DNA from: Actinomyces procaprae
GTDB lineage: Bacteria > Actinomycetota > Actinomycetes > Actinomycetales > Actinomycetaceae
Direction of reading: 5' to 3'
DNA length: 64,000 bases
NCBI RefSeq assembly: GCF_004798665.1
Contig: NZ_CP039292.1
Span: forward strand, 2,728,001-2,792,000
The notes under the pieces are model-generated. The model saw nothing but the letters and a program-made list of their open reading frames with translations. It had not been told where the DNA came from and did not search any database. The position numbers and the translations under genes were made by a program. Of the stretch, positions 39,077-51,059 are shown piece by piece; position 1 is the first letter of the stretch; every line of letters starts with the position of its first letter.

Positions 39077-40387
39077 ATGACTGCTCAACTGTCACGGCGC
39101 CGCATGCTTTCCGCGGCCGCACTGACCGCGCTCGCAGCTGCTGGAGCGCCCCTGCTGGCGGACCCGGTCGCCCTCGCCGCCGAGGGCTCGGACCTGTACT
39201 TCATCAAGAGCAACGACACCGGCCAGGGCAAGATCGAGGTCCACGCCCTCACCGCCGCCTCCAACTACACCTCCTTCAGCCGCCACAACATCACCACCCT
39301 GACCAACGGCGAACGCAACAACGGCACCTTCCACATGGTCGGCGAAGACCTCTACTTCATCAAGACCAACAACACCGGCCAGGGCAAGATCGAGGTCCAC
39401 GCCCTCACCGCCGCCTCCAACTACACCTCCTTCAGCCGCCACAACATCACCACCCTGACCAACGGCGAACGCAACAACGGCACCTTCCACATGGTCGGCG
39501 AAGACCTCTACTTCATCAAGACCAACAACACCGGCCAGGGCAAGATCGAGGTCCACGCCCTCACCGCCGCCTCCAACTACACCTCCTTCAGCCGCCACAA
39601 CATCACCACCCTGACCAACGGCGAACGCAACAACGGCACCTTCCACATGGTCGGCGAAGACCTCTACTTCATCAAGACCAACAACACCGGCCAGGGCAAG
39701 ATCGAGGTCCACGCCCTCACCGCCGCCTCCAACTACACCTCCTTCAGCCGCCACAACATCACCACCCTGACCAACGGCGAACGCAACAACGGCACCTTCC
39801 ACATGGTCGGCGAAGACCTCTACTTCATCAAGACCAACAACACCGGCCAGGGCAAGATCGAGGTCCACGCCCTCACCGCCGCCTCCAACTACACCTCCTT
39901 CAGCCGCCACAACATCACCACCCTGACCAACGGCGAACGCAACAACGGCACCTTCTGGGTGTCCTCTTCGGCCCGCAGCGCCGCGGCCTCCGCCCCCGCC
40001 GGCCGCCTGAACGCCAGGATCATTGCCGCCGCGCAGGCCTACCCCAACGGTGCGGTCGGCGGCCAGTGCGCCGCATGGGTACAAACCGTCATCCGAGCCG
40101 CCGGCGGCACACCCGTCTACCTGGAGAACTTCCCGTGGGGATACAACGCCTCCTGGGCGAAGATCTGCACCGAGGTGGTCGGATGGCACAACGTCCAGCC
40201 CGGTGACATCTGCCAGTGGGTGTACCCGGACATCGCCGGCGGCCACACCGCAATCATCACGGCCGGCGGCTCTGAGGCGACTGCGCAGGTGATCGACTCG
40301 AACTACGGCTACGGCGAGCGCGTCAACCGCGGCAGCTTCGCGTCCCGTAATACGGGCGGCTATTACAAGATCTGGCGCCTGAAGTAG
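39077..40387 (+). CDS. Tat-exported protein with five 52-residue repeats and a CHAP-like hydrolase domain
   Basis: The 436-residue product starts with a twin-arginine-type signal (SRRRML, hydrophobic stretch, ALAAEGS near 33-38), so it is probably exported folded. Five repeats of 52 residues follow (about 34-293), each with DLYFIK, NNTGQGKIEVHALTAASNY and ITTLTNGERNNGTF; this looks like a beta-propeller blade or lectin-like repeat. The C-terminal 140 residues resemble CHAP/NlpC-P60 papain-fold domains: Cys331 in GGQCAAWV, His390 in GGHTAII and an Asn in DSNYGYG near 412. It could cut peptidoglycan cross-bridges or be a secreted toxin or adhesin. AAGGAG lies seven bases before the ATG. It faces against the ribosomal genes on both sides. 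Confidence 0.75.
   Translation: MTAQLSRRRMLSAAALTALAAAGAPLLADPVALAAEGSDLYFIKSNDTGQGKIEVHALTAASNYTSFSRHNITTLTNGERNNGTFHMVGEDLYFIKTNNTGQGKIEVHALTAASNYTSFSRHNITTLTNGERNNGTFHMVGEDLYFIKTNNTGQGKIEVHALTAASNYTSFSRHNITTLTNGERNNGTFHMVGEDLYFIKTNNTGQGKIEVHALTAASNYTSFSRHNITTLTNGERNNGTFHMVGEDLYFIKTNNTGQGKIEVHALTAASNYTSFSRHNITTLTNGERNNGTFWVSSSARSAAASAPAGRLNARIIAAAQAYPNGAVGGQCAAWVQTVIRAAGGTPVYLENFPWGYNASWAKICTEVVGWHNVQPGDICQWVYPDIAGGHTAIITAGGSEATAQVIDSNYGYGERVNRGSFASRNTGGYYKIWRLK
39175..39954 (+). repeat. Five 156-bp tandem repeats inside the exported-protein gene
   Basis: Copies begin near 39175, then at 39331, 39487, 39643 and 39799. The last four appear identical base for base; the first differs only in its opening 40 or so bases (AGCAACGACACC for ACCAACAACACC and flanks). 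The 156-base unit keeps the frame, so copy number can change without breaking the protein. Confidence 0.92.
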
Positions 40388-40453
40388 TACCGGTGCGCGG
40401 CCCACGCCGGCCCGTGGACCACCGACGTCCTCAAGCAGGAAATGCGCCGAACA

Positions 40454-40500
40454 CGCCGACGCCGCAGCCTTGGGCATAGCCCGTGGCTGCGGCGTCGGCG
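40454..40500. terminator. Bidirectional terminator between the repeat/CHAP gene and rpsQ
   Basis: A 16-base perfect stem (CGCCGACGCCGCAGCC at 40454-40469, complement at 40485-40500) encloses a 15-base loop; TTGTGTG follows on the plus side. It is 66 bases past the CHAP gene stop and 44 bases past the rpsQ stop on the minus strand, so it should end both messages, including the S10 operon. Confidence 0.8.
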
Positions 40501-40544
40501 TTGTGTGTGATGGCGGCGGCGAGCCGCCGCCGATCAGTGAGAGG

Positions 40545-40850
40545 TCACTTGGCCTTCTCGATGATCTCAACCAGCCGCCAGCGCTTGGTGGCGCTCAGCG
40601 GGCGGGTCTCCATGATGAGCACGAGATCGCCGGGGTGGGCGTCGTTGTGCTCGTCGTGGACCTTGTACTTCTTCGAGCGACGCAGAACCTTGCCGTACAG
40701 GGAGTGCTTGTAGCGCTCCTCCACCTCGACGACGATGGTCTTCTGCATCTTGTCCGAGACGACGTAGCCACGACGCACCTTACGGTGGTTGCGCTCCGGC
40801 GCACCGGACTCGTTCTGGACGTCCTCGTTCTGAGTGGTCTGCTCGCTCAC
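40545..40850 (-). CDS. rpsQ: 30S ribosomal protein uS17
   Basis: 16S rRNA-binding assembly protein. The core shows [39 protein letters not shown] and [18 protein letters not shown] 20-residue acidic N-terminal extension gives 101 residues in all. The start is GTG 40848-40850 overlapping the rpmC stop (GTGA). It is the last gene of the S10 operon here. Confidence 0.97.
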   Translation of the reverse strand: MSEQTTQNEDVQNESGAPERNHRKVRRGYVVSDKMQKTIVVEVEERYKHSLYGKVLRRSKKYKVHDEHNDAHPGDLVLIMETRPLSATKRWRLVEIIEKAK

Positions 40851-41095
40851 TTGGCCTCCTCCTGAGTACTCGGAGCGGTGCGAATACCGAGCTCACGCTC
40901 GCGCACGATGGTGTAGATGCGGGCAATGTCGCGACGCACGGCCTTCAGACGGCCGTGGTCCTCGAGCTGGCCGGTCGCGGAGGCGAACCGAAGGTTGAAC
41001 AGCTCGGCCTTGGCCTTGGAGAGCTCCTCAGCGAGTCGCTCATTGTCCATGGCGTCGAGGTCGGCGGGGGTCAGCCCCTTGGAACCGATAGCCAT
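40847..41095 (-). CDS. rpmC: 50S ribosomal protein uL29
   Basis: Exit-tunnel protein and docking point for nascent-chain factors. The 82 residues contain [40 protein letters not shown] and [12 protein letters not shown]. Its ATG shares one base with the rplP stop (TGATG). Confidence 0.97.
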   Translation of the reverse strand: MAIGSKGLTPADLDAMDNERLAEELSKAKAELFNLRFASATGQLEDHGRLKAVRRDIARIYTIVRERELGIRTAPSTQEEAK

Positions 41096-41514
41096 CAGAC
41101 GTCACCACCCTCACGAGTCACGAAACGGGTTTTCATCGGAAGCTTGGCCTGGGCGCGGCGCATGGCCTCCCGGGCGAGGTCGACGTCAACGCCGCCCAGC
41201 TCGAACATGATGCGGCCGGGCTTGACGTTGGCGATCCACCACTCCGGGGCGCCCTTACCGGAACCCATGCGGGTCTCCGCGGGCTTCTTGGTCAGCGGGC
41301 GGTCCGGGAAGATGTTGATCCACACCTTGCCGCCACGCTTGATGTGCCGGGTCATGGCGATACGCGCGGCCTCGATCTGCCGGTTGGTGACGTAGGCGGG
41401 CTCGAGAGCCTGAATGCCGTAGTCACCGAAGGCGATCTGGTTGCCGCCCTTGGACATGCCCGAACGGTGCGGGCGGTGCTGCTTGCGGTACTTGGTCCGG
41501 CGGGGGATGAGCAC
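41095..41514 (-). CDS. rplP: 50S ribosomal protein uL16
   Basis: A-site-proximal large-subunit protein; 139 residues, normal. It starts [15 protein letters not shown], with [39 protein letters not shown] and [17 protein letters not shown]. The start is GTG 41512-41514, three bases after the rpsC stop. Confidence 0.98.
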   Translation of the reverse strand: MLIPRRTKYRKQHRPHRSGMSKGGNQIAFGDYGIQALEPAYVTNRQIEAARIAMTRHIKRGGKVWINIFPDRPLTKKPAETRMGSGKGAPEWWIANVKPGRIMFELGGVDVDLAREAMRRAQAKLPMKTRFVTREGGDV

Positions 41515-41517
41515 GGC

Positions 41518-42318
41518 TCAGGCCTCCGTTCCCTGGTCGGGGGCAGCGTTGTCGGTGGCCGGCGCCTGCTCGGCCTGCTGCTCGCTCTGGCGCGGGGCGC
41601 GCTCACCGCGACGTCCGCGGCGCTCACCACGACCGCGGCCGCGCGGGGCGGACTCGGCCTGCTGGCGGGCGAACTCGCGCTCGGTCATGTCGCCCTTGTA
41701 GATCCACACCTTCACGCCGATACGGCCGAAGGTGGTCCTGGCCTCGTAGAAGCCGTAGTCGATGTTCGCCCGCAGGGTGTGCAGCGGCACCCGACCCTCG
41801 CGGTAGAACTCGCTGCGGCTCATCTCGGCACCGCCGAGGCGGCCGGAGCACTGCACCCGCACGCCCTTGGCGCCGGCGCGCATCGCCGACTGCAGGCCGC
41901 GGCGCATCGCGCGCCGGAAGGACACGCGGCTGGCAAGCTGCTCGGCGATACCCTGGGCGACCAGCTGGGCGTCCATGTCGGGGTTGCGCACCTCGAGGAT
42001 GTTCAGCTGCACCTGCTTGCCGGTCAGCTTCTCGAGCTGGCCCCGCAGACGCTCGGCCTCGACGCCGCGCCGACCGATGACGATGCCGGGGCGGGCCGTG
42101 TGCAGGTCGACGCGGACCCGGTCACGGGTGCGCTCAATGTCGACCTTCGAAATGCCGGCGCGCTCCATGCCGTCCTCCATGAGACGGCGGATCTTGACGT
42201 CCTCGTCCACGAAGTCGCGGTAACGCTGACCGGGCTTGGTGGAGTCGGCGAACCAGCGCGAGCGGTGGTCCGTGGTGATGCCCAGGCGGAACCCGGTCGG
42301 GTTGACCTTCTGCCCCAT
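41518..42318 (-). CDS. rpsC: 30S ribosomal protein uS3
   Basis: mRNA-entry protein. The KH domain contains [38 protein letters not shown] opens the protein and [24 protein letters not shown] follows. An Arg/Gly- and Gln/Ala-rich tail of about 50 residues brings it to 266. Its ATG shares a base with the rplV stop. Confidence 0.98.
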   Translation of the reverse strand: MGQKVNPTGFRLGITTDHRSRWFADSTKPGQRYRDFVDEDVKIRRLMEDGMERAGISKVDIERTRDRVRVDLHTARPGIVIGRRGVEAERLRGQLEKLTGKQVQLNILEVRNPDMDAQLVAQGIAEQLASRVSFRRAMRRGLQSAMRAGAKGVRVQCSGRLGGAEMSRSEFYREGRVPLHTLRANIDYGFYEARTTFGRIGVKVWIYKGDMTEREFARQQAESAPRGRGRGERRGRRGERAPRQSEQQAEQAPATDNAAPDQGTEA

Positions 42319-42695
42319 TACCGGGCTCCTTCCTGCTTGGCGGTGTCGGCCTTGTCGCCGACGACAACGGTGATGTGGCTGGTGCGCTTCAGGATCCGGC
42401 CGGCGCGCCCCTGGGCGCGCGGGCGGAACCGCTTGAGGGTCGGGCCCTCGTCGGCGTACACCTCAGTGATGAACAGGTCGTTCTCGTCGAAGCGCTCGCC
42501 GTCCCGCTCGGCCAGATACCGGGCGTTGGCGATGGCGGACTCGATGACCTTGCGGACGGGCACCGCAGCGGCCTGCGGTGCGAAACGCAGTACGCCCACG
42601 GCGTCGACGGCGCGCTTGCCGCGGACGACGTCCACGACCCGGCGTGCCTTCATCGGCGTGCAGCGCACGTACTTGGCCTGCGCCTTGGCTTCCAT
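42318..42695 (-). CDS. rplV: 50S ribosomal protein uL22
   Basis: Tunnel-lining protein that contacts macrolides through its beta hairpin. The 125 residues show [32 protein letters not shown] and the hairpin region [23 protein letters not shown] 42693-42695 is the family start; the frame continues upstream over rpsS but without motifs. Confidence 0.97.
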   Translation of the reverse strand: MEAKAQAKYVRCTPMKARRVVDVVRGKRAVDAVGVLRFAPQAAAVPVRKVIESAIANARYLAERDGERFDENDLFITEVYADEGPTLKRFRPRAQGRAGRILKRTSHITVVVGDKADTAKQEGAR

Positions 42696-42727
42696 GTTCT
42701 TCAGCCTCTCAAACTCTCCGGCGCCCG

Positions 42728-43006
42728 TCAGCGACGCGCCTTGCGGTCGTCCTTGACGTGCCCACGGAAGGTCCGCGTGGGGGCGAACTCGCCGAGCTTG
42801 TGCCCCACCATCGACTCGGTGACGAACACCGGGACGTGCTTGCGGCCGTCGTGGACAGCAAAGGTGTGGCCGATGAAGTCCGGTGTGATGACCGAACGAC
42901 GTGACCAGGTCTTGATGACGTTCTTGGTGCCCTTCTCGTTCTGGACGTCCACCTTCTTCTGCAGGTGGTCGTCTACGAAGGGGCCCTTCTTCAGGCTTCG
43001 CGACAT
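42728..43006 (-). CDS. rpsS: 30S ribosomal protein uS19
   Basis: Head protein; 92 residues, normal. It starts [15 protein letters not shown] and shows [20 protein letters not shown] and [17 protein letters not shown]. It follows rplB by 11 bases. Confidence 0.98.
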   Translation of the reverse strand: MSRSLKKGPFVDDHLQKKVDVQNEKGTKNVIKTWSRRSVITPDFIGHTFAVHDGRKHVPVFVTESMVGHKLGEFAPTRTFRGHVKDDRKARR

Positions 43007-43017
43007 GATGGCTCCTA

Positions 43018-43854
43018 TCAGCGCTTCTTGCCGGTCCGACGACGACGCACGATAAGCCGGTCGCTGGACTTGTTGGGACGGCGGGTACGGCCCTCAGGCT
43101 TGCCCCAGGGCGATACGGGGTGGCGACCACCGGACGTGCGGCCCTCACCACCACCGTGCGGGTGGTCCACCGGGTTCATGACCACACCGCGGACGGTCGG
43201 GCGCACACCCTTCCAGCGCATGCGGCCGGCCTTGCCCCAGTTGATGTTGGACTGCTCGGCGTTGCCGACCTCGCCCACGGTCGCCCGGCAGGCGGCCTCA
43301 ACATTGCGGATCTCACCGGAGGGCATGCGCAGCTGCGCGTACTTGCCCTCCTTGGCGACCAGCTGCACCGAGGTGCCGGCGCTGCGGGCGATCTTGGCGC
43401 CACCGCCGGGGCGCAGCTCGACGGCGTGCACCACGGTGCCGGTGGGGATGTTACGCAGCGGCAGGCAGTTGCCGGGCTTGATGTCGGCCCCGGGGCCGGC
43501 CTCGACCCGGTCGCCCTGGCGCAGTCCGTTGGGGGCGAGGATGTAGCGCTTCTCGCCGTCCAGGTAGTGCAGCAGCGCGATGCGAGCCGTGCGGTTGGGG
43601 TCGTACTCGATGTGCGCGACCTTCGCGGGCACGCCGTCCTTGTCGTGACGGCGGAAGTCGATCAGCCGGTAGGCGCGCTTGTGACCGCCGCCCTTGTGGC
43701 GGGTGGTGATGCGGCCGGAGGAGTTGCGGCCTCCGGACTTGCTCAGCGGCCGCACCAGCGACTTCTCGGGCCGACTGCGGGTCAGCTCGCTGAAGTCCGC
43801 GACGGAGGAGCCGCGGCGACCGGGGGTCGTCGGCTTGTACTTACGGATTCCCAT
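43018..43854 (-). CDS. rplB: 50S ribosomal protein uL2
   Basis: Peptidyl-transferase-centre protein; 278 residues, normal. Motifs: [60 protein letters not shown] with the universally conserved histidine, and a basic C-terminus. Confidence 0.98.
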   Translation of the reverse strand: MGIRKYKPTTPGRRGSSVADFSELTRSRPEKSLVRPLSKSGGRNSSGRITTRHKGGGHKRAYRLIDFRRHDKDGVPAKVAHIEYDPNRTARIALLHYLDGEKRYILAPNGLRQGDRVEAGPGADIKPGNCLPLRNIPTGTVVHAVELRPGGGAKIARSAGTSVQLVAKEGKYAQLRMPSGEIRNVEAACRATVGEVGNAEQSNINWGKAGRMRWKGVRPTVRGVVMNPVDHPHGGGEGRTSGGRHPVSPWGKPEGRTRRPNKSSDRLIVRRRRTGKKR

Positions 43855-43875
43855 CTCGATCTTCTACCTTCCGTG

Positions 43876-44181
43876 TCAGTCCGTCACGTCGCCGAAGATG
43901 TCGATGGTGCCCTCGCGCAGCGTCACGATCGCGCGCTTGGTGTCCTTCGACTTGCCGATGCCCGTGCGGGTGCGGCGGGTCTTGCCGCGGCGGTTAATCG
44001 TGTTCACCGACTCGACCTTCACGCCGAAGATGGCCTCAACGGCGATCTTGATCTCGGTCTTGTTGGCGGCGGGGTCGACCAGGAAGGTGTACTGCCCGCG
44101 ATCCATGCAGGTGTACGACTTCTCGGAGACGACCGGCGCGAGGATGACGTCGCGGGGGTTCTTGCTCTTCTCGAGGCTCAC
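43876..44181 (-). CDS. rplW: 50S ribosomal protein uL23
   Basis: Tunnel-exit protein that docks trigger factor and SRP. The 101 residues include [40 protein letters not shown] and [22 protein letters not shown] 44179-44181 overlaps the rplD stop. Confidence 0.98.
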   Translation of the reverse strand: MSLEKSKNPRDVILAPVVSEKSYTCMDRGQYTFLVDPAANKTEIKIAVEAIFGVKVESVNTINRRGKTRRTRTGIGKSKDTKRAIVTLREGTIDIFGDVTD

Positions 44182-44825
44182 TTGGACTCCTCCTCACCCT
44201 TGCCGAGGAAGGCATCCAGGGCTGCGGCGGTGAAGACGACGTCGTCGGAGTTGAGGACGTCGTAGGTGTTCAGCTGGTCCGCCTGAAGCACGTGCGCCTC
44301 GGGGGCGTTGCGCAGGCTGAGGCGGGTGAGCTCGTCCGCGGAGGTGGCAACCACCAGGGACTTCGGACGGTCCGTGAGGTTGCGCAGCGCGGCGAGGGCC
44401 GACTTGGTGGACGGCTTCTCGGAGGTGACGAACTCGGTGATGACGTGAATACGTCCGTTGCGCGCGCGGTCCGACAGGGCCTGGCGCAGCGCCGCGGCCT
44501 TCATCTTCTTCGGGGTGCGCTGGGAGTAGTCGCGCGGCTGCGGGCCGTGCACCGTGCCACCGCCGGTGAACTGCGGGGCGCGGATGGAGCCCTGGCGGGC
44601 GCGTCCGGTGCCCTTCTGGCGGTAGGGCTTGCGGCCGCCGCCGCGGACCATGCCGCGGGTCTTGGTGGCGTGCGTGCCCTGGCGGGCCGCGGCCAGCTGG
44701 GCCACGACCACCTGGTGCATCAGGGGGATGTTCGGCTCGACGTCGAAGATCTCGCCGGGGAGCTCCGCGGTGCCGGTCTTGGCGCCGGTGGAGTCGACGA
44801 TGTCGACGGTGATGGTCTGTGCCAT
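44178..44825 (-). CDS. rplD: 50S ribosomal protein uL4
   Basis: Tunnel-constriction protein and, in E. coli, repressor of the S10 operon. The 215 residues contain [40 protein letters not shown] with the loop that lines the tunnel, and [15 protein letters not shown]. Confidence 0.98.
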   Translation of the reverse strand: MAQTITVDIVDSTGAKTGTAELPGEIFDVEPNIPLMHQVVVAQLAAARQGTHATKTRGMVRGGGRKPYRQKGTGRARQGSIRAPQFTGGGTVHGPQPRDYSQRTPKKMKAAALRQALSDRARNGRIHVITEFVTSEKPSTKSALAALRNLTDRPKSLVVATSADELTRLSLRNAPEAHVLQADQLNTYDVLNSDDVVFTAAALDAFLGKGEEESK

Positions 44826-44829
44826 GGTG

Positions 44830-45492
44830 TCAGGCTCCCTTCACGGCGGTGCGGATGACGACCACCGAGCCCTTGGGGCCCGGGATGGCGCCGCCCATGA
44901 GCAGCACGCCCTTGTCGGTGTCGACGCCGCGGACCTTGAGGTTCTGGACGGTCGTGGTGGCGTGGCCCATGCGGCCGGCCATGCGCAGGCCCTTGAAGAT
45001 GCGGCCCGGGGTGGCGCAGGCGCCGACGGAGCCGGGCTTACGGTGGTTGCGGTGGGCACCGTGGGAGGCGCCGACGCCGGAGAAGCCGTGACGCTTCATC
45101 GTGCCGGCGAAGCCCTTACCCTTTGAGGTGCCGGTGACGTCGACGAGCTGGCCGACCTCGAAGGTGTCGACGTTCAGCTCCTGTCCGGGGGCGTAGTCCC
45201 CGGCGAGCGAGGTGCGGACCTCGGCGACGTGGCGGCGGGGGGTCACCCCGGCCTTGGCGAAGTGCCCGGCGAGCGGCTTGGTGACCTTGCGCTCGTCGAT
45301 CTCGCCGAAGGCGAGCTGGACGGCTTCGTAGCCGTCGTTCTCGACGGTGCGCACCTGGGTGACGACGTTGGTGTCCACGCGCACGACGGTGACCGGGCGC
45401 AGGACGCCGTTCTCGTCCCAGACCTGAGTCATGCCGAGCTTGGTGCCGAGCAGCGCCTTGGTGGGCGCAGCTGACCGCTGGTTGGTTGTCAT
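44830..45492 (-). CDS. rplC: 50S ribosomal protein uL3
   Basis: Peptidyl-transferase-centre protein; 220 residues. Motifs: [57 protein letters not shown] and [19 protein letters not shown]. It follows rpsJ by 11 bases. Confidence 0.98.
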   Translation of the reverse strand: MTTNQRSAAPTKALLGTKLGMTQVWDENGVLRPVTVVRVDTNVVTQVRTVENDGYEAVQLAFGEIDERKVTKPLAGHFAKAGVTPRRHVAEVRTSLAGDYAPGQELNVDTFEVGQLVDVTGTSKGKGFAGTMKRHGFSGVGASHGAHRNHRKPGSVGACATPGRIFKGLRMAGRMGHATTTVQNLKVRGVDTDKGVLLMGGAIPGPKGSVVVIRTAVKGA

Positions 45493-45503
45493 GGCTTCAG
45501 TCC

Positions 45504-45812
45504 TCAGAGCTTGATCTCAATGTTGACGTCGGCCGGCAGGTCGAGCCGCATGAGCGAGTCGACGGCCTTCGGCGTCGGGTCGACGATGTCGATCAGCCGC
45601 TTGTGCGTACGCATCTCGAAGTGCTCGCGGCTGTCCTTGTACTTGTGGGGCGACCGAATCACGCAGAACACGTTCTTCTCGGTCGGCAGCGGCACCGGAC
45701 CAACGACCGTCGCGCCCGCGCGGGTCACGACGTCGACGATCTTGCGCGCCGAGGAGTCAATGACCTCGTGGTCGTAGGACTTGAGCCGGATGCGGATCTT
45801 CTGTCCCGCCAT
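45504..45812 (-). CDS. rpsJ: 30S ribosomal protein uS10
   Basis: First gene of the S10 operon and also a transcription antitermination factor (NusE). The 102 residues start [20 protein letters not shown] and show [34 protein letters not shown] and the end [16 protein letters not shown] 45810-45812 is the family start; the frame runs on upstream with no motif. Confidence 0.98.
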   Translation of the reverse strand: MAGQKIRIRLKSYDHEVIDSSARKIVDVVTRAGATVVGPVPLPTEKNVFCVIRSPHKYKDSREHFEMRTHKRLIDIVDPTPKAVDSLMRLDLPADVNIEIKL

Positions 45813-46140
45813 GGCGCCTAACCTCTCTTGCTTTCGATTACCGGTCCACGCGCTCGGGCGTGTCGCCTGCGCGACGCGCACCTCGGCCCGGTCAAGGGCA
45901 GGTGAGCCGGTCTGGACACACGGAAGCCCGATGGGAATCGGGTCCGTCAGACTGGATTCCGGGGTGGGCCCCCGGTGCGGCCGGACGGGCTGGAACCCGC
46001 CGGCTGGCCTACGTTATCAGCGCCTCCCCCGCCCGTGAAAGCCGAAGCGGGCCGGATGCGCTGTGAGACCGCGCACGGGTCCACGCGCTCGGGCGTGTCG
46101 CACAGCTGGCTCGCCCGGGCCAACCCGCATGAGCATGCGG
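45813..46140. other. S10-operon leader and promoter region with a 24-bp direct repeat
   Basis: The 420 bases between rpsJ and tuf hold no gene. The exact 24-base sequence beginning GGTCCACGCGCTCGGGCG occurs at 45843-45866 and 46078-46101. The promoter candidate lies between the copies. The left part is a leader of about 195 bases, rich in GC, that could fold to allow r-protein feedback. Confidence 0.6.
46013..46040 (-). promoter_or_regulatory. Candidate promoter of the S10 operon
   Basis: On the minus strand TTTCAC (46035-46040), a 16-base spacer and GATAAC (46013-46018) are followed by the rpsJ leader. The match is moderate; position downstream of the tuf terminator supports it. Confidence 0.4.
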
Positions 46141-46172
46141 GAGGCCCGCCACCCAAGCGGGTGACGGGCCTC
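46141..46172 (-). terminator. Terminator after tuf
   Basis: GAGGCCCGCCACCC at 46141-46154 pairs with GGGTGACGGGCCTC at 46159-46172, one mismatch in 14, loop AAGC. It lies 60 bases past the tuf stop and ends the str operon before the S10 promoter. Confidence 0.75.
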
Positions 46173-46232
46173 CGAAGCCACCGCCGCGGGCCATGAGCCC
46201 GCCGACAAGTCAGCGCAGACGCTGTTACCGGG

Positions 46233-47423
46233 TCACTTGATGATCTTGGTGACGCGGCCGGAGCCGACGGTGCGGCCACCCTCACGGATGGCGAAGCCGA
46301 GGCCCTCCTCCATGGCGATCGGCTGGATCAGCTCAACCGACATCTCGGTGGTGTCGCCGGGCATGACCATCTCGGTGCCCTCGGGCAGCGTGATGACGCC
46401 GGTGACGTCCGTGGTGCGGAAGTAGAACTGCGGACGGTAGTTCGAGTAGAAGGGGTTGTGGCGGCCGCCCTCGTCCTTGGTCAGGATGTAGACGTGGCCC
46501 TCGAACTCGGTGTGCGGGGTGATGGAGCCGGGCTTGCAGACAACCTGCCCGCGCTCGACGTCCTCGCGACGGGTACCGCGCAGCAGCAGACCGCAGTTCT
46601 CACCGGCCCAGGCCTCGTCCATGGACTTGTGGAACATCTCGATGCCGGTGACGGTGGTCTTCTGCGGGTCGCGGATACCGAGGATCTCGACCTCGGAGTT
46701 GATCGGCAGCTTGCCGCGCTCGACACGACCGGTGACGACGGTGCCGCGACCGGTGATGGTGAAGACGTCCTCGATGGGCATGAGGAACGGCTTGTCCATG
46801 TCACGCTCGGGGGTCGGGATGTACTCGTCGACCGCGTCCATGAGCTCCTTGATCTTGCCGGTCCACTCGGGGTCACCCTCGAGGGCCTTCAGCGCGGAGA
46901 CGCGAACGACCGGGGCCTCGTCACCGTCGTAGTCCTGGGAGGACAGCAGCTCGCGGACCTCCATCTCGACCAGCTCGAGGAGCTCCTCGTCGTCGACCAT
47001 GTCGGACTTGTTCAGCGCGACCAGCAGGGCGGGGACGCCGACCTGGCGGGCGAGCAGAACGTGCTCGCGGGTCTGGGCCATGGGGCCGTCGGTGGCGGCG
47101 ACCACCAGGATCGCGCCGTCCATCTGGGCGGCACCGGTGATCATGTTCTTGATGTAGTCGGCGTGACCGGGGGCGTCCACGTGAGCGTAGTGACGCTTGT
47201 CGGTCTCGTACTCGACGTGCGCGATGTTGATGGTGATACCGCGCTGGCGCTCCTCGGGAGCCTTGTCGATCTCGTCGAAGGGGGTGAAGGGGTTCAGGTC
47301 CGGGTACTCGTCGTGCAGGACCTTGGAGATCGCGGCGGTCAGCGTCGTCTTACCGTGGTCGACGTGACCGATCGTTCCGATGTTGACGTGCGGCTTGGTC
47401 CGCTCGAACTTGGCCTTGGCCAC
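46233..47423 (-). CDS. tuf: Elongation factor Tu
   Basis: GTPase that delivers aminoacyl-tRNA to the ribosome. The 396 residues hold G1 GHVDHGKT, G2 RGITIN, G3 DAPGH, G4 NKSD and G5 SALK, then the beta-barrel domains with [13 protein letters not shown] and the C-terminal [18 protein letters not shown]. The start is GTG 47421-47423. The 195-base gap before it contains the fusA terminator, so tuf should have its own promoter; TAACAT at 47476-47481 on the minus strand is a possible -10. Confidence 0.98.
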   Translation of the reverse strand: MAKAKFERTKPHVNIGTIGHVDHGKTTLTAAISKVLHDEYPDLNPFTPFDEIDKAPEERQRGITINIAHVEYETDKRHYAHVDAPGHADYIKNMITGAAQMDGAILVVAATDGPMAQTREHVLLARQVGVPALLVALNKSDMVDDEELLELVEMEVRELLSSQDYDGDEAPVVRVSALKALEGDPEWTGKIKELMDAVDEYIPTPERDMDKPFLMPIEDVFTITGRGTVVTGRVERGKLPINSEVEILGIRDPQKTTVTGIEMFHKSMDEAWAGENCGLLLRGTRREDVERGQVVCKPGSITPHTEFEGHVYILTKDEGGRHNPFYSNYRPQFYFRTTDVTGVITLPEGTEMVMPGDTTEMSVELIQPIAMEEGLGFAIREGGRTVGSGRVTKIIK

Positions 47424-47542
47424 TGGTGTCCTCCTGGGACTCGGGTAGTTCTCTTCGTCGGGAGTCGACTAGCACATGTTAGCCGCACCGACTGCCAGAG
47501 TGTCTACGGGTGAATTGTTGGAAATCTTACTTGGATGGGATG

Positions 47543-47604
47543 CCCCGGAGGTAATTCCGGGGCGGTGACCGCCGGGACGGGACATGTGATTCCCGCCCCG
47601 GCGG
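47543..47604 (-). terminator. Two hairpins between fusA and tuf
   Basis: The first reached from fusA has a 14-base stem with one mismatch (47569-47582 with 47591-47604, 8-base loop). A second, CCCCGGA/TCCGGGG at 47543-47562, has a 6-base loop. Together they probably end or attenuate the rpsL-rpsG-fusA message before tuf. Confidence 0.65.
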
Positions 47605-47618
47605 CGGTGCAGGCCGGG

Positions 47619-49754
<2,136 letters not shown>

Positions 49755-49832
49755 TAGTGGTGTCCTTCGTTCGTGTGGTGAGGGAGTTGGGCACCGTCCA
49801 GGCCCGGAGGGGCCCGGACGGGGTGCGGATGA

Positions 49833-50303
49833 TTACCAGCGGTAGTGAGCGAAGGCCTTGTTGGACTCGGCCATTCGGTGCATGTCCTCGCGCCGCTTGA
49901 CGGCGGCGCCGAGGCCGTTGGAGGCGTCCAGGATCTCGTTCATGAGGCGCTCGGTCATGGTGTTCTCGCGCCGCTGGCGGGAGAAGTCCACGAGCCACCG
50001 CAGAGCGAGGGTCGTGGCGCGGTTGGGGCGGACCTCGACCGGGACCTGGTAGGTCGCACCACCGACGCGGCGGGAGCGGACCTCCAGGGACGGGCGAATG
50101 TTGTCCAGGGCGCGCTTGAGGACCGAGACCGGATCCTGGTCGGTCTTGGAGCGCACCCCCTCGAGGGCGCCGTAGACGATGCGCTCGGCGGTCGCCTTCT
50201 TGCCGTCGAGCAGGACGCGGTTGACGAGCTGGGTGACGACCGGTGAGCCGTAGACCGGGTCGACGGCGAGCGGGCGCCGGGGGGCGGGACCCTTACGGGG
50301 CAT
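49833..50303 (-). CDS. rpsG: 30S ribosomal protein uS7
   Basis: Head-assembly protein; 156 residues, normal. Motifs: [60 protein letters not shown] and [20 protein letters not shown]. Its ATG shares a base with the rpsL stop (TAATG). Confidence 0.98.
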   Translation of the reverse strand: MPRKGPAPRRPLAVDPVYGSPVVTQLVNRVLLDGKKATAERIVYGALEGVRSKTDQDPVSVLKRALDNIRPSLEVRSRRVGGATYQVPVEVRPNRATTLALRWLVDFSRQRRENTMTERLMNEILDASNGLGAAVKRREDMHRMAESNKAFAHYRW

Positions 50304-50677
50304 TAGTTCTTCTCCTTCTTGGCGCCGTACTTGGAGCGTGCCTGCTGGCGGCCCTTGACACCCTGGGTGTCGAGGGAGCCGCGCACGATGTGGTAACGGA
50401 CACCGGGAAGGTCCTTCACACGACCACCGCGGACGAGCACGATCGAGTGCTCCTGGAGGTTGTGCCCCTCACCGGGGATGTAGGCCGTGACCTCAATGCC
50501 CGTCGACAGGCGCACACGGGCGACCTTACGCAGGGCGGAGTTCGGCTTCTTCGGGGTCGTGGTGTACACGCGGGTGCACACGCCACGACGCTGCGGGCTG
50601 GACTTGAGCGCCGGCGTCTTGGAGGCCGCACGCTTGGTAGAGCGGCCCTTGCGGACCAGCTGCTGAATTGTGGGCAC
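50303..50677 (-). CDS. rpsL: 30S ribosomal protein uS12
   Basis: Decoding-centre protein; 124 residues. It shows [34 protein letters not shown] with Lys43 intact, and [17 protein letters not shown] with the second streptomycin-site lysine intact, so no classic resistance change is present. The start is GTG 50675-50677 with GGAG upstream; the frame continues upstream through sequence without motifs. First gene of the str operon. Confidence 0.97.
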   Translation of the reverse strand: MPTIQQLVRKGRSTKRAASKTPALKSSPQRRGVCTRVYTTTPKKPNSALRKVARVRLSTGIEVTAYIPGEGHNLQEHSIVLVRGGRVKDLPGVRYHIVRGSLDTQGVKGRQQARSKYGAKKEKN

Positions 50678-51059
50678 TACTGATTCTCCATCTTGAAGTG
50701 CTTTGCGGGCTGTCGTTGCCCGTGTGCCGACCCGCTCCCCCACGACGGCGCACTGAGCCACGGTGAGGGCCGGCCCGCCCGGCGCCGGCCCGGCCGACGA
50801 CGCTGCGTCCGGAGCCCCGTGACGGGGCCCGTCGGTTCCCGCCGCGGCAGACCCGCGTCACTCGCCGACGCCTGAGCGCCGCCTCGCTGGGAACGGAATG
50901 GAGAACGGTGACCCGCACGCGGGCACCAGGGCGTGACTTTACCGGCCTGCGCCCGCAGACGCCAGGCGCTGCCATGGTGTTCCCGGCCACGTACCGAGCC
51001 GCGGACCGGCCGCAGTCGCCTGGCACCTGCGGCTCACGGGCGCGGCGGTGACGCCGCCC
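50678..51059. other. Gene-free upstream region of the str operon
   Basis: The 382 bases between rpsL and the small membrane-protein gene hold no supported gene. On the minus strand GTAAAGT near 50936-50942 is a possible -10 without a clear -35. A small hairpin (GCGGCG-GTGA-CGCCGC at 51042-51057) directly after the stop of the membrane-protein gene may end that transcript. Confidence 0.4.

Noticed and set aside
39092..40570. 492-residue minus-strand open frame across the repeat/CHAP gene
   Set aside because: It only exists because the 156-base repeats lack stops in that frame; the product is a Gly/Val-rich shadow, while the plus strand has a signal peptide, domains and a ribosome binding site.
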